Shown piece by piece: positions 47,729 to 56,707 of a stretch of 64,000 nt of DNA. Under the pieces are notes generated by a model. That model worked only from the letters and a program-made list of their open reading frames with translations. It was not told the DNA's origin and searched no databases. The DNA comes from Bradyrhizobium diazoefficiens USDA 110 (GTDB lineage Bacteria > Pseudomonadota > Alphaproteobacteria > Rhizobiales > Xanthobacteraceae), in contig NC_004463.1 in NCBI RefSeq assembly GCF_000011365.1, positions 2,094,001 through 2,158,000 of the forward strand. Direction: 5' to 3'. The position numbers and the translations under genes are program-made. The stretch's first letter is position 1, and every line of letters begins with the position of its first letter.

Positions 47729-47798
47729 ATACGCAAACGCGTATAATTTGTCAATATACGCGACCGCGAATATCTACAGATCATACGCTTTCGCGTAT
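47729..47798 (-). promoter_or_regulatory. Three hipBA operator palindromes, 27-bp period
   Basis: ATACGC-N4-GCGTAT occurs at 47729-47744 and 47783-47798, with a near match (last half GCGAAT) at 47756-47771. Starts are exactly 27 bases apart. Position immediately upstream of hipB identifies them as its likely operators, overlapping the promoter. Confidence 0.8.
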
Positions 47799-48190
47799 AC
47801 TAGGCATATTGAAATTACTAAAAAGCTAAAGCTGATGATCGATGTAGAGCTGGGCTCGAATCTGCCGGTGGGCGAGAGAGCCTCCTCGACATGTCGAACG
47901 TTCGTATCACTATCGTGCCAAGCAACTCCTTGTATCCATTTTGCCGCAATAGTAACAACAACAAATTCAATGACTTGAGGCCGGATTGTTCCCGATCTGA
48001 GACCGGACACTAGCTCCGATCGGACCTTTGGAGTCTCGACAGCGATTGAGCTGGAAAGCTATATTAGAACATACTAAGAACTGATCTTCCGGTTGTGTTT
48101 TCAAGACCCACTCTCACTAACATTTTGCCCGGCAGGCCGTGCATTTAGTGCCGCCAACTCAGGATGAGGTCGGGCCCAGGAGCCGCGTCA
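47799..48190. other. Intergenic region between hipBA and the Wadjet operon
   Basis: AT-rich relative to its surroundings, with no convincing gene. It must carry the Wadjet promoter. The two operons diverge from here. A 76-codon plus-strand frame begins among the operators but has no ribosome site or motif. Confidence 0.4.
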
Positions 48191-49720
48191 TTGACCTTGT
48201 TCCGCCATTTGCATGACGACGCCTTTTTAGCTTTTTCGCGCGATCACAAGCACCTGTACGCAGCGTGTCTGCTGGATCTGCACGAACGCTTCTTTTCAGG
48301 CGCGCCGTCGTTCCCGACGCCGCAGCAGGTGGTCCACGCCATCTACGACGTCATGCGCGCCAACCCCGTCCTCTGGAACGAGGGCGATGATTTCGGCAGC
48401 CTGCCGGAAATGATCTCCGCGAGACGCCGCCGGATCCGGAAGGCCGACGTCGCGCTCGCTTCCGAGAAGGGCGACAAGGCGCTCGGTCTTGCCCGACAAC
48501 TATACGCCCGGCTGCTCGTCTGGGGATGGCTTGAAGAGGAGGAATACGGGCTTCGCGTCACTGTGGACATGGCTATGGGACCGCTGCTCGTGCTGCAACG
48601 GCTCGCGAGCCTCAACAAGGATCTCTCGCAGCGATTCGGCGGCTTGATCGTGCAAATCCGCCTCAACCTGGAGGCCGTCGAAAAACTGAGGCCTGAGATC
48701 ACCGACCGCAAGCAGCGCGAAGCCGCGCTCGCCGTCCGCGAGGCGCGCAATCAGGCCGACCAGTTCACTAAGAGTCTGCGGGCCATTCTGGCCGACCTGA
48801 AGCGCGTCCGACGGACCGTCATGGAGTCGAAAACAGTCGCTACCCGGCTCGAAGCCTTTTTCGAGGAGTTCATCGAACAGCTCCTGCTGAAGGATTTCGA
48901 GTCCATCCTCACCGTCAACCATCCATACCGCTTCCGCGACGCCATCGTCGATCTCGCGCGGAGGATCTCCTACAGCCCGGAAACCATGCAGGTCCTCGCC
49001 GAGGAGTACATAGCTTCCAGCATGGCAGCCGACATCGAGGACGGTCGAATGGCCGCGGCCGACGACCTGCTGGCTATCGAAAGCATCTTCGATCAGATCG
49101 GGGAGATGTTCGACAGGATCGAGGCCTTCCGCAGGCAGCTCGAAGCCCGGGTCCGCAACACCATTAAGTACGCCGAGCGGGGCGGGCAGGGACTCGTCGG
49201 CCGGGCCGGCGGCCTGGTGCGGCGCCTGGATGCCTTACTGCGCGACGGCAGGCACCACAAGGCGACAATCGAATGGAGCATCGAGCCGCTGCGGTCGCCC
49301 TGGTCGGAGCACCATCAGGCGCCGGCCAGGCAGCCGCGCCGTCCCGTCGAAGCAAGGGAGCTCGCCGAGCCGCCGTCGGATCCGTTGTATGAACTGCGCA
49401 AGAAGCTCCGCCTCGAGTACATCGCTCGCATCGCGCCCCGCCCCGAGGATGTCAGACGATTCCTCGAGGGCCAGGTGCCGCCATTCGCGACCAGGGAAGC
49501 CCGCTTCATGGAAATCGATACCGTGGACGACTTTCTCGCCTTCGATTGCGCCCGCCGATATGCGCTGACAGGCGAGGTTCCGGCGCAGGTCGCGGCCGGG
49601 TTCGAACTCGAACCGTGCCCCGACACGCCCCCACACGACAGCGAATGGCTCCGTTGCGCCAACTTCCTGGTCAAGCGATCGGGCGCACTCCGGAAGGCGA
49701 GGGCGGCTCATGCTCAGTGA
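48191..49720 (+). CDS. jetA: Wadjet component JetA, kleisin-like, 509 aa
   Basis: I prefer the TTG at 48191, with AGGAG 8 bases upstream, to the in-frame ATG at 48164, whose ribosome site is poor; it also gives the family-like start LTLFRHLHDDAFLAFSRDHK. The protein is helical throughout (LDLHERFF..., LARQLYARLLVWGWLEEEEY, LRAILADLKRVRRTVMESKT). It matches the JetA/DUF5716 plan by length and gene order. In Wadjet, JetA bridges the JetC ATPase heads as the kleisin. Overlaps jetB by 11 bases. Divergent from hipBA. Confidence 0.85.
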   Translation: MTLFRHLHDDAFLAFSRDHKHLYAACLLDLHERFFSGAPSFPTPQQVVHAIYDVMRANPVLWNEGDDFGSLPEMISARRRRIRKADVALASEKGDKALGLARQLYARLLVWGWLEEEEYGLRVTVDMAMGPLLVLQRLASLNKDLSQRFGGLIVQIRLNLEAVEKLRPEITDRKQREAALAVREARNQADQFTKSLRAILADLKRVRRTVMESKTVATRLEAFFEEFIEQLLLKDFESILTVNHPYRFRDAIVDLARRISYSPETMQVLAEEYIASSMAADIEDGRMAAADDLLAIESIFDQIGEMFDRIEAFRRQLEARVRNTIKYAERGGQGLVGRAGGLVRRLDALLRDGRHHKATIEWSIEPLRSPWSEHHQAPARQPRRPVEARELAEPPSDPLYELRKKLRLEYIARIAPRPEDVRRFLEGQVPPFATREARFMEIDTVDDFLAFDCARRYALTGEVPAQVAAGFELEPCPDTPPHDSEWLRCANFLVKRSGALRKARAAHAQ

Positions 49721-50348
49721 GTTCGAAAACGTCGAGCGCTCCTTCGGCGCGGAAAAGGCAGCCGACCTCCGCAAAGCGCAGCACTTCCTGCTACGGCGGC
49801 AGTTCGTGTTCGCGGGAGACCCCCGGACCGGGACAGTCTACAACACGATCATGGACGGCCGCTTCCGCGACGTGGTCGACGGCTTCTTCGATAGTTGCGG
49901 ATACCGCGTCCACCGCGATCCGGAGGCGCAGTGGGCCGGCATCGTCGCCATGGACGAGGACGTGCCGCTGCCCCGGATGAAGCTCGACGAAACCATCGTC
50001 ATGCTGGTGCTGGCGGCATACTGGCAGCAGGAGGTGAACGTCGGAGCAGTCGAGGACCGGGCCGTCGTAGTGGCCACTTTGAACGACCTGTTCGATCGCT
50101 ACCGCGAGATGGCGCAACACGGCGGCGGTGGCGCGATCTCGGCCGCCCGGTTCCGGGACATCCTGCGCGAGGTCGCCCAACGCAGTTTGGTCGAGATCGG
50201 TGATTTTGACGACGAGCAGCAGGACTGCGAGATCAGGATCCGTCCGATGATTAAGCTGATCAGTGGCGGCGATGCCCTCCAACGGCTCGAGCGCTACGTC
50301 CGTAGCGAGGAGGCGCGGTTTCCGCAGCCCGCAGGAGACGAGGCATGA
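49710..50348 (+). CDS. jetB: Wadjet component JetB, KITE-like, 212 aa
   Basis: The ATG at 49710 lies inside the end of jetA. The product (MLSEFENVERSFGAEKAADL..., RTGTVYNTIMDGRFRDVVDG, LDETIVMLVLAAYWQQEVNV) has the winged-helix-like helical pattern of DUF4194/JetB. JetB dimers bind the JetA kleisin in the loop-extruding complex. Length is typical (about 190-220). The stop overlaps the jetC start (ATGATG). Confidence 0.88.
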   Translation: MLSEFENVERSFGAEKAADLRKAQHFLLRRQFVFAGDPRTGTVYNTIMDGRFRDVVDGFFDSCGYRVHRDPEAQWAGIVAMDEDVPLPRMKLDETIVMLVLAAYWQQEVNVGAVEDRAVVVATLNDLFDRYREMAQHGGGGAISAARFRDILREVAQRSLVEIGDFDDEQQDCEIRIRPMIKLISGGDALQRLERYVRSEEARFPQPAGDEA

Positions 50349-53300
50349 TGGAGCTACGCCACCTGACGATGGTGAACTGGCACCTATTCGACGTCGCCGA
50401 CATCGACGTGAGGGGACACGTCGGGGTCCTGGGCGAGAACCGGTCCGGCAAATCCACAATCCTCGACATGGCACAGGTCGTTCTCACCGGCGGGAGCCGG
50501 CGGTTCTTGCGCCTGAACGCGGTCGCCGGCGATAGCGGAAAATCGCGCAGCGGCTCGAAGCGCAGCGTCGTCGATTACTGCCTTGGGACGCTCGGCGAAG
50601 ATCAGCGCCGGCGCGACGAGGCGCGCACCTACATCGCGCTCGGTTTCGAAGACACGGAAGGCGCCCGGTCACCGGTCACGATCGGCATGGCGCTCGAGGC
50701 GCGCAAGTCCGACAGCAGGGAGACCGTGCTGGCACTCTTCGTAGCCGTCGGGACCGTTCTGAGCTCCAAGGACTTCATCGAGCAGCGAGGAAAGTCGCAA
50801 TTCCCGGCGCAGTGGGAGGACGTGCGCGCCCGGATCGTCGCAGCGGTCGGCGAAGGCAACTTCGTCAATCATCGCGACCGGGCGAGCGACTATGTCCGCG
50901 AGTACATGCGCCATCTTCTGCCGCATTCGTCCTTTGGCGAACAGAACGCCAGCGCCCTGCAGAAATCAATCGTCAACGCGATGACGCTCGATCACAACCA
51001 GACGGCGACGCAGTTCGTGCGGAACTACATCCTCGAGGACAGTCCGATCGGCATCAAGGAGCTGCGCGAGTCGATCCAGACATACCGCAACATCAGCGAG
51101 ACCATCCGGAAAATGCGCCTCAGGCTCGAAGCCCTAAGGGCGCTTCGGGGCGTCCTCGCCGCGCTTGAAGAGGCGCTCGAGACCAAGTTCAGGGAGGAAT
51201 GGGTCGCAAAACGCGCGACTTGGCTCGCGGCGCGCGCGACAAACCTGGACTTCAAGACCAAGCGGCGTACCGAGATGGCGCGCCGGGACGCCGCAGCAAA
51301 AGAACTCGAATTCATCGACGACGACGTCAAGGCCATCGATAAGGAGATCGAACGCCTCACGGCCGCGATCGCCGAGCACGATGCCAAGACCGGCAGAAAG
51401 TCCCTGCAGCAGACCGCCGATGTGGCCGGGCAGGCGGCGCACCGCGCCTCGGCGGACTTCAAGGCTCGCATGGAGAACATCCGTCGCCTGGAGCCGCTAC
51501 GCGCGATGTGCGCGGACGGTTTCGAGGACTTCGTTCCTGCGCTTGAGCGTCTTCTGACCGCCACCGCCGGGGCCGACATCGGGGGCGTCTCCGACGAGGT
51601 CACCGCGGCCGAGAAGTCCTTCGCGGCAAGCGGCGCCAAATGGCTGCCGAAGATCGACGAAGCGCGTCAAAGGATCATCGCGGAGCTTTCCGGCCTCCGC
51701 GGCAGGCGCGACGAGGTGCTCGAACGGATCCGACAGCACGCCGCCGGAGGGGCGCGCGCCTATCTCGGCGACGACACTGAACTCCTCTGCCGCAGGCTGC
51801 GGCAGGGTGGAATGGTCCCGCGCGTACTCTGCGACATCATCGAAGTCGCCGAACCCGAGTGGGTAGGAGCCGCCGAGGCGCTCCTCGGTCGCGACCGGGA
51901 AGCCGTGTTCGTGGACAGAGCGGATATCAGCGCCGCCACGTCAATCTTCAAGGAAGGTCGCCGCGAGTTTCGCCATGCATCGCTCGTGAGCCTAAACAAG
52001 CTCGAGCAGTTCAGGGCCAAGCCGGAGCGCGGCACTTTCCCCTCGATCTTCCGGAGCCAGGATCCGGACGCGATGGCCTTCATCATGCGCCGCTACGGCA
52101 ACGTCCGTCTCGCCGACACGCTCGACCAGTTCAACAGGCCCGGCCGGGCGATAATGAAGGACGGCCTCTACGACGACGGACTCGTCCGGAGCCATCGCTG
52201 GATCGAATCCTCGCAGTATAAGATCGGAAAGGCAGCCCAGGCGAACGCCCTGCGATCCCTGCAGGATCAGGCCGAGGAGCTGGGTCGGATCCTGATCGAC
52301 AAGGGGAAGGAGGCCCATGCCGCGGAGCAGGCTTTTGCCGCTCTGAAGAACATCTGCGAGGGACGTAATGATCTGGGGGCTTGCGCGGCCGCCTTCGCGG
52401 CCGCGCAGACTGAGGTCGCTGAAGCTCAGGCCAGGCTCGATGCCCTCGACGGCGCGGGGGACGGCGGGCTTCGCGACAAAAAGAGGGCGCAGCAAAAGCT
52501 GAAGGAGAAGAGGCTGGAGGAGAGAAAGACACAGCAGAAGGCGTTCGGCGAGCATGACGGCGAGGTCAGGTCGGCGGAGAGGAGGCTCGGAGAGGGCGAG
52601 AACGTGCCCGGCTCCGAACTCAACCTCAGGGTCGCCCGGTCGATATACCGCAAGTTCTTCCCACTCTACTCCACCGCGAAAGGCAGGGCCGTCTACCGCG
52701 ACCGCCTCGATGCCGCAGCCCAAAAGGGCTTCGCTGAGAAACACCGGGCCATCGCCGAGAAGGCCTTGAAGGATGCGAATGTGTCCGACAACGAGCGCGC
52801 CCGGATCGAGCGACGGGTCCGCGAGCTTCTTTACGATTACTTCGACCAGTTCGGGATGAGTTCGCAGGTCGGTGCGGAAAGCGAGCCGCTGCGGGAGGTG
52901 AAGCCATGGATGGAGCAGCTGATCTCGGATATCGAATCCAATGAGCTGCGCCAGTACGAAAGGCAGGCGCGGGATGCGGCGGAAAAGGCCTCTACCCTGC
53001 TGCGCGGCGAGTTCATCAACGCGCTCACGGCCCGGATCGGAAAGATGGAGCGGGAGCTGAAATCGTTGAACCGTAGCCTCTACGCACATCCGTTCCATAA
53101 CGAGCGATATTCATTCCATCGCACCCAGATGGTGGAATTCCAGCCCATCCTGAAGATCATCGAGATCGCCAAAACCTCTCCGGAGGCGCTCGATATGCTG
53201 TTCCGGGGCGACGTGCCCGATGACTTCCCGCACAAGGATACGATCGTCGCACTCGAGGCGCTGCTCGAGGACCCCGACAAGGATTTCACCCAGTTCGAGG

Positions 53301-53779
53301 ACTACCGCAACTTCTACACCTTCGAGATCCACATGGAGGATGTTGCCACCGGCCGCTCGACCCGCTGGGAGCAGCGGCGCGGCACCGGGTCTGGCGCCGA
53401 ACAACAGGTGCCTATCTACGTTGCCATCGGCGCTTCGCTGGCCGCCGTCTACGGCAGCGCGGAGCGTCGTGCCGGCAAGCCCGCCGGTTTCGCGCTCGCC
53501 ATGTTCGATGAGGCCTTCTCCAAGATGGACGGCAAGAACCAGCGGCAGATGATGAGCTTTTACAAAAACCTCGGCCTGCAGTTCGTGATCGCGGCGCCGT
53601 TCGAGAAGCGCGTCGCCGTGCTCGAGCACATGGACACCATCGTGGAGGTGGACCGCATCGGCGAGCAGTCCAGGGCCACTGTGGTGGAACTGAAAGAGAA
53701 GGCCAAGCGCGAGCTGATGGCCATCGATCCGGACCTGATGTCCGAAGATGAGCTCGCCACCCGTCTGGCCGCCGAGTAG
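50345..53779 (+). CDS. jetC: Wadjet component JetC, SMC-like ATPase, 1,144 aa
   Basis: Walker A GENRSGKST at residues 30-38, then a long charged coiled coil (about residues 240-900, with a hinge-like globular stretch around 430-640: GGMVPRVLCDIIEVAEPEWV). The C-terminal head has the signature-like GTGSGAEQQ (residue 1013 on) and Walker B FALAMFDEAFSK with Asp1055 and Glu1056. JetC is the MukB-like motor that extrudes DNA loops and senses circle size. Intact and coupled to jetB. The gap to jetD is 2 bases. Confidence 0.93.
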   Translation: MMELRHLTMVNWHLFDVADIDVRGHVGVLGENRSGKSTILDMAQVVLTGGSRRFLRLNAVAGDSGKSRSGSKRSVVDYCLGTLGEDQRRRDEARTYIALGFEDTEGARSPVTIGMALEARKSDSRETVLALFVAVGTVLSSKDFIEQRGKSQFPAQWEDVRARIVAAVGEGNFVNHRDRASDYVREYMRHLLPHSSFGEQNASALQKSIVNAMTLDHNQTATQFVRNYILEDSPIGIKELRESIQTYRNISETIRKMRLRLEALRALRGVLAALEEALETKFREEWVAKRATWLAARATNLDFKTKRRTEMARRDAAAKELEFIDDDVKAIDKEIERLTAAIAEHDAKTGRKSLQQTADVAGQAAHRASADFKARMENIRRLEPLRAMCADGFEDFVPALERLLTATAGADIGGVSDEVTAAEKSFAASGAKWLPKIDEARQRIIAELSGLRGRRDEVLERIRQHAAGGARAYLGDDTELLCRRLRQGGMVPRVLCDIIEVAEPEWVGAAEALLGRDREAVFVDRADISAATSIFKEGRREFRHASLVSLNKLEQFRAKPERGTFPSIFRSQDPDAMAFIMRRYGNVRLADTLDQFNRPGRAIMKDGLYDDGLVRSHRWIESSQYKIGKAAQANALRSLQDQAEELGRILIDKGKEAHAAEQAFAALKNICEGRNDLGACAAAFAAAQTEVAEAQARLDALDGAGDGGLRDKKRAQQKLKEKRLEERKTQQKAFGEHDGEVRSAERRLGEGENVPGSELNLRVARSIYRKFFPLYSTAKGRAVYRDRLDAAAQKGFAEKHRAIAEKALKDANVSDNERARIERRVRELLYDYFDQFGMSSQVGAESEPLREVKPWMEQLISDIESNELRQYERQARDAAEKASTLLRGEFINALTARIGKMERELKSLNRSLYAHPFHNERYSFHRTQMVEFQPILKIIEIAKTSPEALDMLFRGDVPDDFPHKDTIVALEALLEDPDKDFTQFEDYRNFYTFEIHMEDVATGRSTRWEQRRGTGSGAEQQVPIYVAIGASLAAVYGSAERRAGKPAGFALAMFDEAFSKMDGKNQRQMMSFYKNLGLQFVIAAPFEKRVAVLEHMDTIVEVDRIGEQSRATVVELKEKAKRELMAIDPDLMSEDELATRLAAE

Positions 53780-53781
53780 CC

Positions 53782-54951
53782 ATGGCTCGGCGTTTCACGG
53801 ATGCGATCGGCCTGCTGAACGACCTGCTCAACCGCTTCGAGGCGGGGGCCGCAAGCCCGATCGCCCACCCGGACTACCCCGCTTTCCCATCAGTAGTCGC
53901 GGCGGACGCCTTCCTGAAACAGATCAGGGAAGCCGAAAGCGCCGGCGCGGTCTCCCTTGGTTGGGGGCGGGGCCCCATGCGCGACCAAGTGGCACATGTG
54001 CGGCTGGCCTCGGCGGAGATCCTATACCGATATCTCCGCCGTACCCCCGCGTCGCGCATCGCGGAGGATGCCGCTGTGCGGCTTGTCGCCGGGGCGGCGA
54101 TGCACGACTCTCTGAAGAACAGCGCTTCCCAAGTCGCCGAGGTATGGGGGCGGGGGAAAACGTGGCACGGGGTTGCTTCGTCCGATGTCGAGACACTGCG
54201 CGACGCGTTCGTTCTCGCCCAGGCCATCCTGGCTAACAAACATCTTGGCGTCGACTACAAGACCTTCTCGAGACGAACGGTGGGGCACAGCAAAACGCTC
54301 GAACGGATCGAAGGCGCGGTCGTGCGGCTCCTGAGCGGCATCCTGGAGTTTCCCCCCGGCGCGCGGCCACGCGAGGCGCTCCGGGCAATCGGCCTTGAGC
54401 GCTTCGCGCCACCGCTGCTGATCGCGGGCAAGATCGACCTCGATGGAGCCGACCTCTCCGGAATCTCTCCGCTGTATCTCGGAATCACTCCCAAGGAAGC
54501 AGATCGCGTCCGCTTCCGGGAGCCGCCGGCCTACGTGCTAACGATCGAAAATTTCGCAAGCTTCAACCGGCACATCGCCGAGGCGGACCCCGGCCGATTA
54601 GGAACGACCATGTATGTCGGAGGGTACCCCTCGCTTGCCACCCAGCAGGCGCTGCGGACGATCGCAGGATTGGTATCCGAACAGACGCCGATCTTTCATT
54701 GGTCGGACATCGATCCGGACGGCACCTGGATCTTCCACACCATCGAGCGCGCCGTCGACCGGCCGATCCGTGCCCACCTCATGAGTGTCGAAGTTGCCGA
54801 GCGTTTGGGACAAGTGCCGTTCAAAAAATCCGCACCCGCTCGATGTCCACCGGACTCCGGTATCGCAGCTCTGGCAGCGTACCTGGCGAAAGATGGAGCC
54901 AAGACGCTCGAGCAGGAAGAACTCGATCCAGTCCTGCCAGAGTTTCATTAG
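53782..54951 (+). CDS. jetD: Wadjet component JetD, toprim nuclease, 389 aa
   Basis: The ATG at 53782 follows the jetC stop by 2 bases. The N-terminal arm and winged-helix part correspond to DUF3322. The C-terminal DUF2220 toprim has Glu256 in VLTIENFASF and the DxD motif in HWSDIDPDGTW (Asp309, Asp311), the metal-binding residues of topoisomerase-VI-like nucleases. JetD cuts plasmid DNA trapped by JetABC. Ends EELDPVLPEFH. Complete, so the four-gene system looks functional. Confidence 0.92.
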   Translation: MARRFTDAIGLLNDLLNRFEAGAASPIAHPDYPAFPSVVAADAFLKQIREAESAGAVSLGWGRGPMRDQVAHVRLASAEILYRYLRRTPASRIAEDAAVRLVAGAAMHDSLKNSASQVAEVWGRGKTWHGVASSDVETLRDAFVLAQAILANKHLGVDYKTFSRRTVGHSKTLERIEGAVVRLLSGILEFPPGARPREALRAIGLERFAPPLLIAGKIDLDGADLSGISPLYLGITPKEADRVRFREPPAYVLTIENFASFNRHIAEADPGRLGTTMYVGGYPSLATQQALRTIAGLVSEQTPIFHWSDIDPDGTWIFHTIERAVDRPIRAHLMSVEVAERLGQVPFKKSAPARCPPDSGIAALAAYLAKDGAKTLEQEELDPVLPEFH

Positions 54952-55465
54952 AAAATGCGCGCGGACGCTCGTGGTTGCTGCTTTGGCTGTCTCGCTCAGG
55001 ACGTCATTTGTTTCAAGCGCGACAACAGCACCGCCCGCAACTACGTGCTGCGGGCAAACCGACATCGTTTCTTCATAAAAACGCTCAACCAGCATTGGCA
55101 TGCCAGTTGCTTGAAGATGGGACGAAACCACCTGTGACTATGATGCTCGTTCAGCATCCGGTTGAAGTATTGAGATGAAATATGCCCGCTTGATCGATGG
55201 CAGAGGTCCCCCGATGCGCTTTCCAAACCGGGCGCCTGCCTCGCGAACTCTGCCATCTTGGGATCGCGCTCCGGTTTGCCGGGCAGAAGCCGATTGTCTT
55301 GGGGGCTCGCAACGAATGGTGGTTCTCAGCAAGAACGCCAGCGTAAAGGCGTCCTCAGGACGATCGTTTGGCATCGGATTAGCCCATGGTTCGGGGTGGG
55401 GCATCTGCGACATGCAGAGCCTGCGCTCTTGAAGCTAGGTGTCGGCCTTGCATCGGGGCTTGCAG
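54952..55465. other. Spacer after the Wadjet operon
   Basis: Frames here are short. One (54785-55078, overlapping the end of jetD) includes a signal-like piece (TLVVAALAVSLRTSF) that may be a lost secreted protein. No terminator recognised. Confidence 0.3.
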
Positions 55466-55756
55466 ATGGTCAATGAGCTAATGCAGAACGATTGGGATCT
55501 TGAGAACATACTCAGGCAACAGGACGAGCTCAAGGTCAAGCTGCTTCGCGCCCAATCGGTTGTCGCCGAATGTAAGGCAGGATTGGCGGATCTGGAGCGG
55601 AGGCTTGAGTGTCGAGCGGTCTCGATCGATGAACGCCAGCGCAACTCTGCGGCAAACAATTCAATACGCAACGCACGGCCGCCTAAATCGCGAAGCCTCG
55701 ATAATCCTGTTAACCCGGATGCTGCCGTGGCGTTTTCGCCTCGATGGGACCGCTGA
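55466..55756 (+). CDS. Hypothetical coiled-coil protein, 96 aa
   Basis: The ATG at 55466 gives MVNELMQNDWDLENILRQQD followed by a heptad-rich helix (ELKVKLLRAQSVVAECKAGL then ADLERRLE) and a polar tail ending FSPRWDR. No ribosome site is strong and no family is recognised. A small helical protein in a type III regulon region could be a chaperone or secreted protein, but this is speculation. Confidence 0.4.
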   Translation: MVNELMQNDWDLENILRQQDELKVKLLRAQSVVAECKAGLADLERRLECRAVSIDERQRNSAANNSIRNARPPKSRSLDNPVNPDAAVAFSPRWDR

Positions 55757-56346
55757 AAGCTGCCGCCGCGCACGTTAACGGCGACAGGTTTTGGGACGGA
55801 CCTGGCGAAGATCTCGAGACGCATGGTGTTGCGAACCCGGCGGGCGAACTGGACAATTAGGTGCGGCCTTGCCGATAGGCTCGGCTTTTTGGCTGATCGC
55901 GGTGCGTCCGCCAGGGATGCGCGCAGAGCAGCACCAGATAGGGGACGTATCGCCGCGTCTTTGGCTAGAGCCTCCTGTTTCGGGGCTGCTCACGTAGATG
56001 TCCTGAATCGAGTGTCAAGAGCTCTCCACTTCCAGCCAGTTCGGTCGTCTTGTCCGTCTTTAAGTCGTTGAAATTTCCGATTAGGCGTCCATGGAGGGGG
56101 CGCGAGCGGGCGCGTTCAATGACCACGATGGTCCGCTATGGCCGTTGGGCAGGCGACGTGCCGAGCGGTGCTGACCGCGGAAGCCGACCATGCCTCCGGC
56201 ATCGCATGGATGATGACGGAACTCACTGACTATGTCCCGCAAGCGATCACTCCGGAACAGGGCGGGTAACGGCAGTCATCTAAAAATTCGTGAGACACCA
56301 GGAAGAGGGGATCCGGTGCGAATGCGATCCGGTGCCGGCCGTAGCC
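55757..56346. other. Non-coding region before the pectinase tts box
   Basis: Many stops in all frames and no recognised gene. Probably decayed DNA. Confidence 0.3.
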
Positions 56347-56376
56347 TCGTCAGCTTCTCGAAAGCTTTCCCGAATA
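56347..56376 (+). promoter_or_regulatory. tts box upstream of the polygalacturonase gene
   Basis: TCGTCAGCTTCTCGAAAGCT then TTCCCGAATA, an almost perfect tts box in the right orientation, 331 bases before the polygalacturonase ATG. TtsI, the two-component-type activator of rhizobial type III regulons, would bind it after NodD/flavonoid induction. The leader between site and gene (56377-56707) has no other recognised gene. Confidence 0.8.
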
Positions 56377-56707
56377 CTCACTGCCCACCGATCCTGGACG
56401 AGAGGCTGCGTGGACTCACGCGCAATTGGAGTTGCACAAATGAAATCGGGGACCGGTTGGGAGCTCAATCAGTGTGAGCAGGCTGACGTTACGAAGTTGT
56501 TGGATTTTCGTACTATCGCAAAACGCTTCATCTTTTTCGCGCATAGGCAAGGTGCTGCTGCGCGATCTCAAGTCCAGGCGTCTACTGCGTCGGATAAATG
56601 TCATCTTGTGCGCGCCAGTGACGCACGCGGCGACTCGATCAAGCCAGCGCTCAATACCAGAAAAGGCACGCGACAATGATGCGCGTGACAAAAGCACGAG
56701 CAGGTCA

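Noticed and set aside
51992..53098. 368-codon minus-strand open frame inside jetC
   Set aside because: Antisense to the SMC-like coiled coil; no ribosome site or domain.
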